From Thysanoteuthis rhombus (Eukaryota > Mollusca > Cephalopoda > Oegopsida > Thysanoteuthidae): a stretch of DNA of 64,000 bases. This document shows positions 55,086 through 64,000 of the stretch, in pieces (within the stretch, counting starts at the first letter, position 1; every line of letters starts with the position of its first letter). The notes under the pieces were generated by a model. That model was not told the DNA's origin. It worked only from the letters and a program-made list of their open reading frames with translations, and ran no database searches. The stretch covers positions 33,610,469 to 33,674,468 of the forward strand of contig OY735220.1 in NCBI GenBank assembly GCA_963457665.1. The letters run 5' to 3'. The translations under genes and the position numbers were made by a program.

Positions 55086-55111
55086 AGGGTTCTATCCCCT
55101 TTTTATATATT

Positions 55112-55310
55112 ATTGAGAGATGGATATATAACCTGACAGAAACATTTTTAGATGCGTTATATTTCTTTGAAACTCAGTTCGAAATGATCACCCGTTATTA
55201 CATGGTGAGTTTGGCCTAGATAGTGTAAATAGAATAAATGATTAAAGAAAATAGAGATGCTGCTGCAGGAATTGAACCTGCGACCGATAAGCGCTCCTGG
55301 TCATACCGTT
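55112..55310 (-). repeat. SINE-X, reverse, with tRNA-like head
   Basis: From left: ATGCGTTATATTTC, TTCGAAATGATCACCCGTTA, GTTTGGCCTAGATAGTGTAA, then CTGCAGGAATTGAACCTGCG. On the minus strand that is the intact T-arm of the tRNA-like head (CGCAGGTTCAATTCCTGCAG). The 3' end faces left. Confidence 0.75.
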
Positions 55311-55344
55311 TTGTCAACAGACTTGAAAATTGGTACTCCACTAG

Positions 55345-55565
55345 ACTCCTTCTAAAATGGTTTTGGGATTTTCGGAGCCTTATTTTTGGGGGGCCTTATT
55401 TTGTCGGGTGTATTAATGATATCTGGATTTTTTAGAATATAGATGTTTTTAAAACACTATTTTAGATGTTTTATTCTGGCCATATTTATTCTTCGGTGTT
55501 TTTTTCTCATGACTTCGGATTTTGTCGCTACGGTTCTTGTAAGATTCTTTCTGGGGGTGGTGAAT
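55345..55565 (-). repeat. REP-1 copy 5 (reverse)
   Basis: GGGGCCTTATTTTGTCGGGT, TTAGATGTTTTATTCTGGCC and ATGACTTCGGATTTTGTCGC are reverse complements of REP-1 landmarks. Confidence 0.6.
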
Positions 55566-55857
55566 TATGGCCGACCCGACTGTGTTTGGATTTTATAAGC
55601 ATAAAAGATCAGATATCATGGAATTAACGGTCTTAATGTACAACTAATTCTTTCTCTCCCACTCATCAAATGTTTTCTGTCGGGAACGTGCATACTTCTA
55701 TGATTTACTTTCTGTTTAGTAAAGACTTAGCAACATTTGTCCTGAAGTCTCTGTCCTTTTCTTGACTACACTAAGTGAATGAACTCTGCTAGCCTGATCA
55801 TAGAGTGACATGTTCAATTGCCTTTAGATCAGAGACACTAAGGATAAATCATCGTCT

Positions 55858-56075
55858 GTGAAGGGTAGGACGTTAACAGTATGGAGAATGAAATCAGCGT
55901 GCCGAGTTCAAACCCCGGTCGAGACAATGAGCATTCGTTTCGTGCTAATACTGTTGAGAAAGGCATGGATCCATCTTTTTTTTTTTTTACCCCTCCTGCA
56001 GCTAAGAGTGAATAGTAGGTCAATCTTGGCCCTATTGTTATGGTTGGCAACCAGTTTAGGAAACGGACAACTCTG
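55858..56075 (+). repeat. SINE-V copy 3
   Basis: AGGACGTTAACAGTATGGAG, CCGAGTTCAAACCCCGGTC (best B box of the family), GCATTCGTTTCGTGCTAATA, GAGAAAGGCATGGAT, a poly-T run, and GTGAATAGTAGGTCAATCTT. No MITE interruption. Confidence 0.68.
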
Positions 56076-56109
56076 ATTCCAAAAGAAAGAGCGATTGACT
56101 CTGTCAAGC

Positions 56110-56950
56110 TATCTAGCCCTTAAAACGATGAAAAAATCCGTGGTGCCCAAACGTCCCTGTTTTGGGTTACGGCGTTCTTAAAGGTAAAAGCCCTATTTTG
56201 CACTGATGCGTTCCGAGGAAAGTAGACCACCTGGGAGGTTTATCCAATCTGGGAACAATAACAGATAAAGCTCCTACTTCGTCCGCTCCTACTTAAACTG
56301 GAGCAAATGAAGTAGAAGCCCCACCTGTACGTGCATGAGTACATACAGAGGGCACACAGTTTGATTCATGGAAATATGGCAGACGGAATTTGAAAATTCG
56401 AAAACGGCGACTAACAGCAACGAGGGAATCCGGAAGATTAAAACACAATTTCAAAGACTTCGTTGATGTAATGAATAAGACAGTATTTGCTTGTGTGTTT
56501 GTTTGTGTGTATGTGTGTAGGGGGAATGGGAGGGGGAAGGGAATCCGGGTTGGATAGGCAGAGTCAGTCGGACGGGGGATTAGGATTTTCAGATAAAATG
56601 ACGGACAATAAAACATGAAAAGTTGAACGCCAGTGTGGGAGTTGGGAATCAAAAGAAAAGATGAGGAGGAAGAGAGAGATATGTAAAATTCAATGAAGGG
56701 GGAATAAGAAGAAAAGTGAGAGGATTTTAAAGAGAGGTAGGAAGGGGGAGATGGAGAGAAGGAGAAAACAGATTGTGTGGGAGGCTAGGTGTGGGAATAG
56801 GTGGTGAAAAGTCTCGCCGGAATGATAAGTACAATTGAACAGAAAATAATAGAATAGAATAGAAGTCGAATTAAACAGAAAAGTTTTTAAACAATACGAG
56901 AGATGAATTCTTTGATGCTAGCAAAAGCAGATAAATTTTACTTGAAGCTA
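56110..56950. other. No supported gene
   Basis: A purine-rich, G-heavy tract (56,515-56,800, many GGGGGA and GAGAGG words) produces the 119-residue minus frame 56,652-56,293, which is not protein-like at its ends. (CA)n starts at 56,953. Confidence 0.4.
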
Positions 56951-56952
56951 TA

Positions 56953-56967
56953 ACACACACACACACA

Positions 56968-57050
<83 letters not shown>
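56953..57050. repeat. (CA)n then (AT)n microsatellite
   Basis: A short CA block then about 78 bp of AT alternation, directly followed by a hairpin. Confidence 0.97.
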
Positions 57051-57055
<5 letters not shown>

Positions 57056-57148
57056 TGTGGATTCCCTACACAAACTAGCTCATGTTTCTACCCTCTCAAA
57101 CGAGGCCGGAGAAACAAGATCTAGTTTGTGTAACGAATCCACATTCTA
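57051..57148. repeat. 98-bp hairpin, 39-bp arms, 20-base loop
   Basis: The arms are 57,051-57,089 and 57,110-57,148. Starting from TAGAATGTGGATTC / GAATCCACATTCTA, 35 of 39 positions are complementary and no bulge is needed. The loop is ACCCTCTCAAACGAGGCCGG. The geometry is that of a microRNA precursor. However, it sits against (AT)n and a worn relative exists at 12,331-12,421 with the same 3' flank (AGCTCTACTCTAAA), so it belongs to a dispersed hairpin family. It may be a MITE-type foldback or a repeat-derived small-RNA source. Confidence 0.75.
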
Positions 57149-57306
57149 CTATTTATTTCCAGCTCTACTCTAAAACAACTAAATTTCAAAAGTAAAAAGA
57201 TGTAAGCATTGAGCACTCTATGAAATAAATCCATTACATATCAGAAGTGGCTTTATGTTATTGATGTATTATTATGTTATGTTATACTGCTAGCCTGATT
57301 TGTACC

Positions 57307-57309
<3 letters not shown>

Positions 57310-57394
<85 letters not shown>
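57310..57394. repeat. (AT)n microsatellite
   Basis: About 84 bp of AT alternation. Frames of 65-76 residues through it are artefacts. Confidence 0.97.
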
Positions 57395-57395
<1 letters not shown>

Positions 57396-57632
57396 GGGGG
57401 GTGCAATGAGAGTGTGAGTGAGAGAGGAGGGAGGGGGCAGGCATTGCGGAAAAGAAGCGGACAAAAGAATGATATACATAAATTTTATCTCTTTTTCTCA
57501 CTGTCTTCTTACATTAGTATACATATATAAAGTGTGTTTGTGTGAAAGAAAGGCCTGTGTTCAGTGTACAGTATACGTGCACTCATTTAAAAGTGTTAAA
57601 CACACAACAAGGATATATGGATACATATCTCG

Positions 57633-57636
<4 letters not shown>

Positions 57637-57682
<46 letters not shown>
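57637..57682. repeat. (AT)n tail of SINE-Y
   Basis: 46 bp of AT alternation against the 3' end of the reversed SINE-Y. Confidence 0.96.
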
Positions 57683-57686
<4 letters not shown>

Positions 57687-58036
57687 TGTGTCATCCGCAG
57701 ACAGCTGTTTCGTTGTATAACAACTCTTCAATGTCGCTATAGACAATCCATTTTTAGACTGATGGTTTCCTATTCTTCCCACGTTAAGCCCGACCTTGTG
57801 TCCAGTGGGACAGCGAATAAATACCCCATCCAATACCAAGAGGCAGGATTGAAACCTTCGCATCAGACCGGTATCCTACCGCTGAGCCACGGACGGTCAG
57901 TAAGGCTGAATTTAGATTAAGCGACATATTTATTTAGTTTAAATTCCTCGTCCACCGGAGTGCTCTATTCCTATGGAAGAGCATTGCAGAAGCTTACAAT
58001 GAACGAGTTACCCCACTTAAAGAGTGCTCAACCCTG
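57683..58036 (-). repeat. SINE-Y copy 2 (reverse), clear tRNA-like segment
   Basis: CATCCGCAGACAGCTGTTTC, then the tRNA-like core 57,843-57,895. On the minus strand it reads GTGGCTCAGCGGTAGGATAC, then GAAGGTTTCAATCCTGCC. Both A and B boxes are near consensus. To its right lie CCACCGGAGTGCTCTATTCC and AAGAGTGCTCAACCCTG, shared with copy 1, so the repeat unit extends upstream of the tRNA-like part. Compared with copy 1 it has about 50 bp extra (57,745-57,820). Confidence 0.8.
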
Positions 58037-58039
58037 TTT

Positions 58040-58495
58040 GTGTGTGCGTGTGTAAATATCATTATCATCAGCTAATCGTTATGTGCCGTAATATCACCCC
58101 TACCTGAAAAAAACGAACAAAACTAGCACCCTTTTTCTCACAACTACCACATCACCAAGGTACTCTCATGTCCATTCCCCCAACAACCTTATCTACAAAA
58201 GAGTATATCCATTCGTCTAGAGACCAGACCTACATAAATGAGAAAAAAAACACGTGTCTCAAATACAGAGGAAGGAAAAAAAACACTTGTTCTCCGTTCA
58301 TACCCAATAATTTTTTTTATCCCAACAATCATCCAGGAATTTCTCCAATTTTTACAATTTTTATAAAATCATCTTTCGTTCTCCGAGACCTGACGAAATC
58401 AGGCTACGTAGGGACTTAGAGCCCTTTCGGCTCGAATAAGGGGGTAAGACAATGCAGTTGTTTTGAGATTATTTTCCGGAACTTGGATTAGAAAA
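58040..58495. other. No supported feature
   Basis: An 83-residue frame (58,168-58,419) is anonymous. CATTATCATCAGCTAATCG near 58,060 could be a trace of a LINE tail. Confidence 0.35.
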
Positions 58496-58499
58496 ATAA

Positions 58500-59112
58500 A
58501 GGTATGGTATACGACAAAAATATTGACGAAACAACGATAAACATCGAAAACTCAGAACTAAAGAACGTGAGACACTACATTTACCTAGGACAACGGATCC
58601 CCATGAGATCCTCAAAAGCAGAAGAAATCAGGCGAAGAACCGATCTAGGTTGGTAAACCCTCGGTATAGCAAGCTCAGCCTTTAAAAACGAGAAAATCCC
58701 ATCGGTCCTAAAAAGAAAGGTATAAAATCAATGCATCCACTCAATAATCACGTTTCGAGCTGGAAGAAAGAACGTAGCCAAAAGAATAGCCTTCAAACTG
58801 AAAACCATGCAACGTATAAAGGAACAAATCACGTTCACCATCAAAAGACAGCACATAGGGGTTATTAGATGACAAACAGGAATCAGAGATGTCATAAAAA
58901 CTATTAGAAAACTCAAACGGAAATGAGTTGGTCATGTTGCTGGAACATCAGACAACCACTTGAAATTCGGACCCGACACACACGAAACTGCAGACGACAA
59001 AAAAGATAGCGTTACGAACTATACATAATAAAGAGAGCTGGCGAATCTTGAGGAAAGTTTATGTCCAATAACGCTAAAATGCAATATCTGCTGTCGATGA
59101 TGATGATGATTA
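58500..59112 (+). mobile_element. LINE-A 3' end, longest copy
   Basis: In frame pieces: IDETTINIENSELKNVRHYI, YLGQRIPMRSSKAEEIRRRT, DLGW, FKNEKIPSVLKRKV, and KTIRKLKRK. Downstream the sequence is badly worn, with losses around the WQWAGHVAR motif. It ends in ATGTCCAATAACGC, then a (GAT)n tail at 59,097-59,111. It reaches about 120 codons further upstream than most copies and still lacks the RT catalytic box. Confidence 0.8.
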
Positions 59113-59114
59113 TA

Positions 59115-59830
59115 AAAGAGCAGCATTTTTATAATTGCCCTTCAAAATTTATATTTTAATCATATATAACATACAAGTGTTGTGAGTTTTAAGAGTATTA
59201 GTGATTAAGAATGAGTCCTTTTTTTTGCAATTACACTTAGAATGCGTCTGGTCATTGAGTCATTCGTAAAAAAACTATTGCAAACCTACCAACAGTAACT
59301 TTCTTATTTGGTTGGTGATACTTTTGTTATATCATAAGATTTTTAGATAATAACCCTCAAGACGTACTCTAAGGCGAAGGCATCCATCTCCAAACTAATT
59401 TCTGTTTTCTAAGAACACAAAGAACAAAAGAATTTATTTTATCAGGGGAGATAACTGTCGGAACGAAGGTGGCTTGTCGAGCAAGGTAAAGGTGGAGCAG
59501 CCGACTTCGATCAGTCGGAATATCAATCAAAGCAATTTCAATTGGGTATTCGATACAAAGGACAAACAAAACTATGCTCGAAACTTTCAAACTCGCTATT
59601 GACTGCAACGTTCGGTTTCAATTCATGCCAGATTAGTGAAAAAGGCGAGAAAAATGACATTTTCGAAAGACGGACTTGAGAAATGGCGAAGAGCGTTTAG
59701 CTTTTCAATAAATGATTCACTTGAGACAAGCGAATTCCTTTCAAGATCTGTTATGAGTGTATTATTAATCGCACATACTTTCAGAATCTCAATATCTTGA
59801 AACGCTCACTTTGTGTGTTTGTGCATGTTG
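59115..59830. other. No supported gene
   Basis: A 79-residue minus frame (59,608-59,369) has mixed composition but no recognisable domain. Confidence 0.4.
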
Positions 59831-59854
59831 TAGTGTGTGTGTGTGTGTGTGTGT

Positions 59855-59962
59855 TTGCATTGGATATCGGTTCTCATACGATCACCGAAGGTAAGCGACG
59901 TCGAGCCTGGCCATTACCCAGATGGGTGACCGTCCAAGAATAACAGGTGTTGCATGAAGCAA
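59855..59962 (+). pseudogene. 5S rRNA-derived relic 1
   Basis: CGGTTCTCATACGATCACCG, GGTAAGCGACGTCGAGCCTG, CAGATGGGTGACCGTCC and AATAACAGGTGTTGCATGA follow the order of animal 5S rRNA: GGTTCTCGTCCGATCACCGAAG, TTAAGCAACGTCGAGC, TGGATGGGTGACCGCCTGG, then GAATACCGGGTGCTGTA. The first 40 bases or so of 5S are worn, and the TTAGTACT segment is altered. It covers the internal A, IE and C boxes used by TFIIIA. It could be a 5S pseudogene or the head of a 5S-derived (SINE3-type) SINE. Confidence 0.8.
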
Positions 59963-60123
59963 CATGATTTTTTTCTGTGGGTGTCTTAGTCTATTCTCTG
60001 CTAACGATTGACAGAGCATCTAGCCAAGCCTTGACTGGACTTTACAACTGCTGCTCTTTGGAAGAAATAAAAGTGTAATCTCCTACGAACCGACATACTC
60101 AAATCGAGGGGCAGCGAATGACG

Positions 60124-60176
60124 TGGTGTGTGTGTATGTATGTGCGTATATTTATGTGTGTGTGTGTGTGTGTGTA
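60124..60176. repeat. (GT)n-rich tract
   Basis: Two TG runs separated by a variable linker. A further (TG)n lies at 59,832-59,853 next to the 5S relic. Confidence 0.9.
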
Positions 60177-60179
60177 TTT

Positions 60180-61210
60180 GCTCTGGTGTACATGTTACTG
60201 AAATCACCCACTTGTGAACACTCGTCAGCAGGAACCTTGCTCAGTGTTCGGAGTGATCAAACTGGAGTATCTGATTTTTGTAATCCGTAGCCAAGAGTAA
60301 GCAACGTTTGGTTCCAGGTGTTGGTTAGGGAGTGTGAGTGTTTGGGGAGGAGGAAGCTTCTCCACCCGGCAACACATCCCTGTCGCACTTAAAGGGATAT
60401 AGTCAAGTCAATCCCTGATACTTGAGGTACACCACGAGGTAAGCGCCGCGGGAACTAAACAATTTTAATCACTAATACTCTTAATTGTCGAAAGATAAGA
60501 ATACAATTGTTTTCAAACCGTTGTAAAATTATGTAATTTTGCTGTAGCGCCCAGAAACCTAGATTGGTCATTTTGTGGTCACTGTAATTCTCATAGCCAT
60601 GTGCAGTACCAAGCAAATATCAAGGACCAAACGTAAAATCTGCACGCTAAAATTGATTTAAGTTAAAAGTGCAAATTCCCAGGTTACGACGTAATAAAAA
60701 CATAATTTAATTTAAACCAATCAAAAATGAAATATAGAATTCAGACACCTTTTACTATACAAAACATTCCGAGGAAATTGTATCACAAAATACTTATTTT
60801 GATTAAATTGAATTAAATTTTGATTTCGGTGAAATCTGAAAATTTGCATTTTTGATTTGAATCTACTTTAGGCCCCGAAATCTACATTTGATCCAATATC
60901 TAAAAAAAGGCTTATATTCTCAACCACAAACTCGGCATTGAATTATCTTCACAGCTCTAACAATTTTACACATTTTCGGACACTAGTTTGAAACAACATC
61001 TTGACTGACTACACACCATTCAATCTGAAAGTACATGTTTCTTGACAATTCGGTGTTGTTGGAGAAAAGAATAAATCAGAATTACAAGACAAAAAGATGT
61101 ATAAATTCTTTCATCAGTAGACAGGTTCCGTTGATTTAAATTTGTTGAAGCGTTCCGAACACACGAAGGCGTGTATTTCGTGTGCATTTATGACAAGTCC
61201 GATTTTATTC
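60180..61210. other. No supported gene
   Basis: A GC-richer stretch at 60,270-60,460 contains AGAGTAAGCAACGTTTGG, which faintly resembles the 5S box A region, but the rest does not follow 5S. No coding signal. Confidence 0.35.
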
Positions 61211-61219
61211 TATGCTGTA

Positions 61220-61335
61220 ATCATCAGTTAGTTTCACTAGCCAATAATGATGCAATGAGTTAGACCCTCACCGGGCATTTCACTACCGTAGTTCTTTACC
61301 AGACTAAGCTGAGCTAATCTCTATTCAGCTTCAAT
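61220..61335 (+). repeat. SINE-D copy
   Basis: GATGCAATGAGTTAGACCCT, CACCGGGCATTTCACTACCG, then TTACCAGACTAAGCTGAGCT. Compare 5,785-5,830 and 5,685-5,712. Confidence 0.45.
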
Positions 61336-61671
61336 CTCAGTCTTTTCCTACAAAAAAATGGCTGTTTGCAATTGGAAAGATAATTTATGTGTCAACGATC
61401 TCTATTAGGTGTCTCTTGATTGTGGTAAAAAATGAACCACAGAACTGACACTCAGTGACATTAGTTGAAATTTTTCAGAAGTCCACTGCCGAAAGAGTTG
61501 CTCAACATAGATAAATGCAGCCCAGTATTTAACAGAATCTTTGTTGCATTTGCCGTTTGAAAATTCAGATTATGAATCACGTAAGCAGGATCAAAGTCTA
61601 TCAAATTATTCCTACCGAAAAAAAAAGGAAAGAAAAATGGACTTTAAGCAACTTCTCTTAACTGGGCCTCT

Positions 61672-61965
61672 GAAAGGTGTGAATGGGTGCAGGCGGGGAA
61701 TCTTACCGGGGCCCAGTGGTCCAAGGGGGTCCGAGAATTTTTAGGGTTGAGCTGTGTATTGGACTTCCAAGTCGATTCGATACATTCATTCATGAAATAA
61801 GCTTACCCAATCGTTGACCAACAAGTGAACATAGTTTGTGTTGGAAGGGTTACAACAGATGGAAAACGGAATGGCTAAAGGACAAGAATGTTTGTGTGTG
61901 AGCTTGTCGGAAAGGTGAAACAGCTTTGAACCGCCACCTAAAATTCCTTTCAGAGGCCTTGTTTT
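61672..61965 (+). repeat. REP-6 copy 2
   Basis: CTTACCGGGGCCCAGTGGTC, ACTTCCAAGTCGATTCGAT, GAAGGGTTACAACAGATGG, GGCTAAAGGACAAGAATGTT and GAGCTTGTCGG. Aligned in order with 37,560-37,790. The GC-rich left part gives a short frame (61,541-61,744) that is not a gene. Confidence 0.6.
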
Positions 61966-62149
61966 TTTTTTGTTGTTTTTTTACTTCCTTCTGGAAATCT
62001 TTATTGGATCAGCACTGAATGCATATTCAACACGGTTTACACACACAGAATGGCTGGTTCTGGTCAAATGCAGCATAGAATGAGAGAAAATGTCAATCTT
62101 TATCAAGGGGTAAAATCACGAAGAAAAGATGTAAGGGTTTGAAACTTCG

Positions 62150-62250
62150 GATGCACTGGTTGTCGTAAATATCACCGAAGTTAAGCAACGTCGAGCCCAG
62201 CCATTAACCAGATGGATGACCGTCTGGGAATACCAGGTGCCGTATGATAT
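62150..62250 (+). pseudogene. 5S rRNA-derived relic 2
   Basis: ATATCACCGAAGTTAAGCAA, CGTCGAGCCCAGCCATTAAC, CAGATGGATGACCGTCTGGG and AATACCAGGTGCCGTATGA. It is closer to 5S in its 3' half than relic 1. The two relics share the CCATTA(A/C)CCAGATGG variant in place of the usual GTTAGTACTTGGATGG. The sequences after the 5S part differ between the two. Confidence 0.82.
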
Positions 62251-62431
62251 GAGGAGAATTGTTCGAATAAAACATGGCGCATTGTCCATCATTTATCTGT
62301 TATCGGCTGGTTCCACACAAGCATTCACCACAATAAACAAATCATCGGTGTGGATAGTCTATTTGTTCAGCTTCGGTTAAACTAGACTGACTGCTAGGCC
62401 CAAATACGTCGAAATTGACAGAAGAGTCCAT

Positions 62432-62541
<110 letters not shown>

Positions 62542-62619
62542 GAGAACACCCATGACCCGCTGGTGCTACTTCCTACAAGGCTATCCAAAACACAGATTTC
62601 ACAACAGACAGAACACAGT

Positions 62620-62850
62620 CCCAATTCACCATTATGATCCAAAAGGAATTATCTTTCTTGATTTTCATTTTTGCCCCCAAAGCAAAACATCTGATGCTAA
62701 ATTTGTTTTCCACGATAACCCTTTAACCACTGAAATGTAAACACATGCTACTGAAATTGGGAACTCCTCCTGAAACATGTATAGCGTACTAATTGATTCA
62801 TTTACGAATTAATCGTAAGTCTCCATATACTTTTACTTCTGAGTCTGTTT
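62620..62850 (+). repeat. REP-3 copy 2
   Basis: Starts near CACCATTATGATCCAAAAGG. It codes [20 protein letters not shown] then DAKFVFHDNPLTTE before a stop, and shares the downstream AACATGTATAGC and CCATATACTTTTACTTCTG text with 48,291-48,535. It also follows a microsatellite. Confidence 0.7.
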
Positions 62851-62854
62851 CATT

Positions 62855-63275
62855 CCTAATTGTTCATATGGACAGTTGAAGCCTTTTTGGCACAATGTAG
62901 GGAAGGTCGCTCCGATTGTAGAAATCAGCATTATCAGCATATTATAATGCCCAACCAAAATGTTGTTTTTCTTGCATTAATTCTCTCATTTCTTTTTATT
63001 TGTACGATATCCCACAATATTATTGAGTGAATAATACGAAAATAGTGGTATCCGAATCAAGTTTATCACACTTACATGTTTTGTGTTTCGGCTTTGTCAA
63101 AATAGTAATTTTTCAATGAAACGATATTGAAACGATCGTTTTTCTTTTAAATAGTAAATAATGTCACGCAATATCATGGCGCGAGAGCACAAACAGTAAG
63201 TATCTTAGATTTTAGATTTAAGAATGTAAGTTGCCACAAAACGAAAGATAGGTCCATATTTTCGAAAAATTGGAG
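62855..63275. other. No supported feature
   Basis: AT-rich DNA with nothing recognisable. Confidence 0.4.
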
Positions 63276-63281
63276 GAGTAT

Positions 63282-63320
63282 GAACACACACACACATAGA
63301 CACACACACACACACACATA
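63282..63320. repeat. (CA)n microsatellite
   Basis: Two CA runs separated by TAGA. Confidence 0.95.
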
Positions 63321-63344
63321 TCTATCTCTTTCTATATATATATG

Positions 63345-64000
63345 TAAAGGTAAAGCGTCATGTCTCTTATGAGACAACCCCAAATGGAGTATGACAGTCA
63401 GTGATGAAGTCCCGGTTTCTGTAGCATGCGTCAGCTTAGTGGTCCCTGCAAGTATCAAGTCCGGTCGAGACCAAGACTCTGTGCCTACAAGATTTTATGA
63501 CCAACCCCTTTGTCAGGATGAAAGTTCACCCAAGGGATACTTCCATCCTAATCACACAGCTTAGTGTGTACTCAATTAGCTGCTGAGTGCACAGGGAAAT
63601 TTGTCCTAATTAAGAATTTCACATAAGTATATAAATATATACAAATAAACATATGCATACATATACATAATACAATGTGTAACTATATATCTATATATAT
63701 GTCTTTGAATCTTCGTAATATTTGATTCTATTGTCTGATATGTGAGTGGTTAATTCATCATACCCATTTCTATCTCGTACTGTGGATCCTGTTCTCTTTC
63801 GCAATCGATGGGCGGACTTTAAGGAGCGCCACCGATGTAGTACCTCTCTTACTCCGGTGTGCCGTTTCATAGATAAAGCATTGCCGAGGGCAGAAATATC
63901 CATTGTTAAATTAGGTGAATTGAGACATTGTTGTCAAGAATGAAACAGGAACGAATTGAATCCGAGGAAGCGATTTGCCTGTGTTTTCTGTTAATACACA
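63345..64000. other. Unassigned, moderately GC-rich, no supported gene
   Basis: 63,345-63,610 has the feel of an interspersed repeat (AAGTCCGGTCGAGACCAAGA resembles a B box region), but no second copy is in the window. Overlapping frames on both strands at 63,691-63,943 (65-70 residues) contain CRFIDKALPR and KLGELRH and match nothing I recognise. The window cuts off soon after, so an exon of a gene lying to the right cannot be excluded. Confidence 0.3.

Noticed and set aside
59855-59962. Functional 5S rRNA gene
   Set aside because: The first third is poorly matched, the TTAGTACT segment is altered and there is no tandem 5S array; it is a relic.
60285-60345. Third 5S-like segment (AGAGTAAGCAACGTTTGG)
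   Set aside because: Only a dozen bases resemble 5S, and neither the A-box context nor the C-box follows.
63691-63943. Overlapping frames on both strands as an exon
   Set aside because: No recognisable domain and no splice evidence; too close to the window end to judge.

Overview
This is a 64 kb piece of an AT-rich animal nuclear genome. I could not support a single intact host protein-coding gene, rRNA gene or functional tRNA gene in it. Nearly every open frame is short, falls in a dinucleotide or trinucleotide repeat, or is the shadow of a transposon relic. The DNA is dense in short interspersed elements, 5'-truncated non-LTR retrotransposon 3' ends, small DNA-transposon derivatives (MITEs) and very long (AT)n, (GA)n, (CA)n and (ATG)n arrays. 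This mix is typical of intergenic or intronic DNA in a large repeat-rich invertebrate genome. The 5S-like relics near 59.9 and 62.2 kb carry a GATCACCGAAGTTAAGC-type sequence that I associate with lophotrochozoan 5S rRNA. A mollusc, possibly a cephalopod, is my best guess, but that is inference and not shown by any gene.

Layout. 1-12 kb: sparse relics, a 200-bp tandem duplication (1.97-2.28 kb), a LINE-A 3' end (4.98-5.55 kb), a hAT-like MITE (7.28-7.52 kb), a short satellite (8.79-9.0 kb) and a pogo-like end (9.5 kb). 12-20 kb: nested insertions (REP-2 split by 1.2 kb of LINE material; a tRNA-SINE split by a hAT-like MITE), two MITE-1 copies, and head-to-tail tRNA-SINE multimers at 18.0-18.4 and 19.4-19.7 kb. 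20-28 kb: poorest in recognisable repeats, with a CpG-rich, microsatellite-laden block at 24.8-25.8 kb that is the best candidate for a promoter or first-exon region. 28-44 kb: LINE-A ends, five-copy REP-1, an inverted SINE-X pair, a six-unit minisatellite between direct repeats (33.1-34.2 kb), MITE-1 copies, a DNA-transposase relic (38.6 kb) and a 370-bp foldback (43.0-43.4 kb). 44-64 kb: more SINE-X, SINE-Y, SINE-V, LINE-A and LINE-B ends, MITE-1 with a LINE inside it, a pre-miRNA-like hairpin (57.05 kb), and two 5S rRNA-derived relics.

There is no operon or gene-set logic here; the story is element-on-element insertion. The clearest recurring pattern is that long (AT)n arrays abut the same end of the same repeat family at unrelated sites. 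This suggests the arrays are grown from element tails, or that the elements insert into such arrays. Family names used here (LINE-A/B, MITE-1/2, REP-n, SINE-T/V/X/Y/D/Z) are my own labels for sequences recurring within this window.
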